From an uncultured Collinsella sp. (lineage in GTDB: Bacteria > Actinomycetota > Coriobacteriia > Coriobacteriales > Coriobacteriaceae): DNA of 19,574 nt. Below are positions 17,790 to 19,574 of the stretch, one piece after another. The stretch spans positions 1 through 19,574 of the forward strand of contig CABRNM010000024.1 of assembly GCA_902472315.1 (NCBI GenBank), written 5' to 3'. Numbering within the stretch: position 1 is the stretch's first letter; each line of letters begins with the position of its first letter. A program made the translations under genes and the position numbers. Below the pieces are notes generated by a model. It saw only the letters and a list, made by a program, of their open reading frames with translations. It did no database searches and had not been told where the DNA came from.

Positions 17790-18007
17790 ATCTCAATCTG
17801 TAACATCTGGAACCGATTTGGACGGCTACCTGTTACAGATTGAGATTTTGCTGGCGGGCCCTACCTGGTTGTCTCAATCTGTAACAACTGGAGAAGATTT
17901 TGGCTGCTAGATGTTACAGATCGAGACATTGGCCACCCGTCTATCCTTATATCTCAATCTGTAACAGATGGACCCGTTTTGAGTGGCTAGATGTTACAGA
18001 TCGAGAC
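17790..18007. repeat. Array of three 57-bp palindromes (six alternating 16-bp motifs)
   Basis: ATCTCAATCTGTAACA and its reverse complement alternate six times: 17790-17805(+), 17831-17846(-), 17871-17886(+), 17912-17927(-), 17951-17966(+), 17992-18007(-). Starts are 41, 40, 41, 39 and 41 bp apart. Each +/- pair makes a 57-bp palindrome with a 25-bp centre; the gaps between palindromes are 24 and 23 bp. The first palindrome is perfect over 16 bp, the others have a change in the right arm (TCGAGA for TTGAGA). The centres share TGGA, G.TTT and GCTA. The array lies in the 470-bp gap between the divergent gntR and prfC genes and holds no open frame of note. Function is unknown. Confidence 0.9.
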
Positions 18008-18098
18008 AAACTGCTGCGGAGTGCCGCCATCGACTGCTACCCCAGGTCCCATCTGATGAATTTGTCCTGATAGGCGCCCTAGAGCGGAATTTCGCGGC

Positions 18099-18104
18099 TA
18101 CAAT
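18099..18104 (+). promoter_or_regulatory. Candidate -10 box (TACAAT) of prfC
   Basis: TACAAT lies 47 nt ahead of the prfC ATG and 91 bp after the palindrome array. No good -35 hexamer is visible at 16-18 nt. Confidence 0.42.
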
Positions 18105-18151
18105 AGTGCGGTTACATCGACGTAATGCACTCAATGCAAGAAAGGATCCGC

Positions 18152-19562
18152 ATGGCAAGCCTGTCGGATGAAATCTCGTCGCGCCGCACATTCGCGATCA
18201 TCAGCCACCCGGACGCCGGTAAGACCACACTTACCGAGAAGCTGCTGCTCTATACCGGCAGCATTCAGACCGCCGGCTCGGTCAAGGGCAAGAGCTCGGC
18301 CAAGCATGCCGTCTCGGACTGGATGGACATCGAGAAGGAGCGCGGTATTTCCGTTACCTCCTCGGTCCTGCAGTTCACCTACAACGGCGCCTGCGTCAAC
18401 ATCCTCGATACCCCCGGCCACCAGGACTTCTCGGAGGATACCTACCGTACCCTTATGGCCGCCGACGCCGCTGTCATGGTCATCGACGGCGCTAAGGGCG
18501 TCGAGGCCCAGACCAAGAAGCTCTTTAAGGTCTGCACGCTGCGTCACATTCCCATCTTCACCTTTGTGAACAAGCTCGACCACGAGGCTCGTGATCCGTT
18601 TGAGCTCATGGAAGAGATCGAGAATGTTCTGGGCATCAACACCTATCCCATGAACTGGCCGATCGGCAGCGGCCGCAATTTCCGCGGCGTGTTCGATCGT
18701 CAGACTCGTCGCGTCATCGCCTTTGAGGGCGACGGCCACGCCAACGCCACCAAGAAGGTCGCCGAGGTCGAGGCCGAGCTGGGCGATCCTTCCATGGACG
18801 AGCTCATCGGCGAGGAAAACCATAAGAACCTGATGGACGACATCGAACTGCTCGATGGCGCCGGCGACGAGCTCGACTTGGATGCCGTAGCCTGCGGCAA
18901 GCTGAGCCCGGCGTTCTTTGGCTCGGCGCTCACCAACTTTGGCGTGGAGCCCTTCCTCAAGGAGTTCCTGCGTCTGGCCCCGACGCCGCGCGCCTATACC
19001 GATACGCTCACCAGCGAGCCGGTCGATCCCTGCCGCGACGACTTTAGCGGCTTTGTGTTTAAGATCCAGGCCAATATGGACAAGAACCACCGCGACCGCA
19101 TCGCCTTTGTGCGTATTTGCTCGGGCAAGTTCGAGCGCGGCATGGACGCCTTCCACGTGCAGGGCAACCGCAAGCTCAAGCTTGCCACGGGCACGTCGAT
19201 GATGGCCGATGACCGTGCCATCGTGGACGAGGCGTACGCGGGCGATATCGTGGGCCTGTTCGATCCGGGTATCTTTAGCATCGGCGACACCGTGTGCTCC
19301 GGCAAGCGCCACGTGCAGTATCCGCAGATCCCGACGTTTGCCCCCGAGATGTTCGCTCGCATTACGCAGGTCGACACGCTCAAGCGCAAGCAGTTCGTCA
19401 AGGGCATGGAGGAGCTTGCCCAGGAGGGTGCCATCCAGATCTTCCGCGAGCTGGGTGCCGGCATGGAAAGCGTTATCGTGGGCGTGGTCGGCGTGCTGCA
19501 GTTTGAGGTGCTCGAGCGCCGTCTCAAGGCCGAGTACCGTGTTGAGGTTCGTCGCCAGCCGC
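18152..19562 (+). CDS. prfC: Peptide chain release factor 3 (RF3), 3' end missing
   Basis: A translational GTPase that frees RF1/RF2 from the ribosome after termination. About 470 codons are present. The G domain shows G1 HPDAGKTT (19-26), the switch region EKERGISVTSS (61-71), G3 DTPGH (86-90) and G4 NKLD (140-143). The later part (FSGFVFKIQANMDKNHRDRIAFVRI) is domain II, and VVGVLQFEVLERRLKAEY belongs to the C-terminal domain. RF3 proteins are usually about 525-535 residues, so roughly 60 are missing at the contig end. The DWMDIEKERGISV stretch and the length favour RF3 over EF-G. AAAGGA is 5 nt before ATG 18152. The frame stays open to 19574, but the last 12 bases are adapter-like and should not be translated. 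Confidence 0.95.
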
Positions 19563-19574
19563 AGATCGGAAGAG
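19563..19574. other. Sequencing adapter remnant (AGATCGGAAGAG)
   Basis: The final 12 bases equal the first 12 bases of the Illumina TruSeq adapter. They begin inside prfC codon 471, where RF3 conservation (RRQP followed by a codon starting with C) stops. This is most simply untrimmed adapter at a contig end, not genome. Confidence 0.9.

Noticed and set aside
17790..18007. CRISPR array (16-bp repeats with 23-25-bp spacers)
   Set aside because: The repeats alternate in orientation, alternate spacers share conserved bases, the repeat is short, and no cas gene is in the window.
18131..19312. Long minus-strand open frame opposite prfC
   Set aside because: prfC on the plus strand has all GTPase motifs; the reverse frame resembles no protein.

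Overview
This window looks like a chromosomal piece from a G+C-rich Gram-positive bacterium of the Coriobacteriia. A gut Collinsella is my best guess. That assignment is inference: it rests on the overall look of the proteins, on the trio of a CXXC micro-peptide, an Fe-S membrane protein and a thioredoxin lipoprotein, and on the short palindromic intergenic repeats. No marker gene proves it. The last 12 bases match the start of the Illumina TruSeq adapter exactly, so the window is probably a complete draft-assembly contig that ends inside prfC.

Left part (1-4550). On the minus strand lie a decayed arginase-family gene and a two-component system, an OmpR-type regulator and its histidine kinase. 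Divergent from these is a plus-strand redox operon: a 48-residue CXXC peptide, a membrane polyferredoxin and a TlpA-like thioredoxin lipoprotein, closed by a good terminator. The divergent layout suggests that the two-component system controls this envelope electron-transfer module.

Middle (4697-12926). A 1084-residue ABC ATPase-FtsX permease fusion is followed by a tRNA-dihydrouridine synthase bracketed by two intergenic palindromes. Then come a minus-strand pair (glutaredoxin, and an XRE-zinc ribbon-TipAS regulator), trmO on the plus strand, a MalY/PatB-type PLP enzyme, and a convergent Nim-like flavin-binding protein.

Right part (13183-19574). A small two-helix potassium channel and a LOG-family nucleotide hydrolase form a pair, followed by a ClC-type protein that lacks the gating glutamate. 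A minus-strand GntR(YtrA)-ABC-2 ATPase-permease operon follows, with a clear promoter/operator. Between it and prfC lies the most unusual structure in the window: six copies of a 16-bp motif in alternating orientation about 40 bp apart, forming three 57-bp palindromes with partly conserved centres.

The window shows no rRNA, tRNA, CRISPR array or transposase. Several plus-strand genes share a (T/G)ACAAT hexamer about 40-47 bp ahead of the start codon, a candidate local -10 box.
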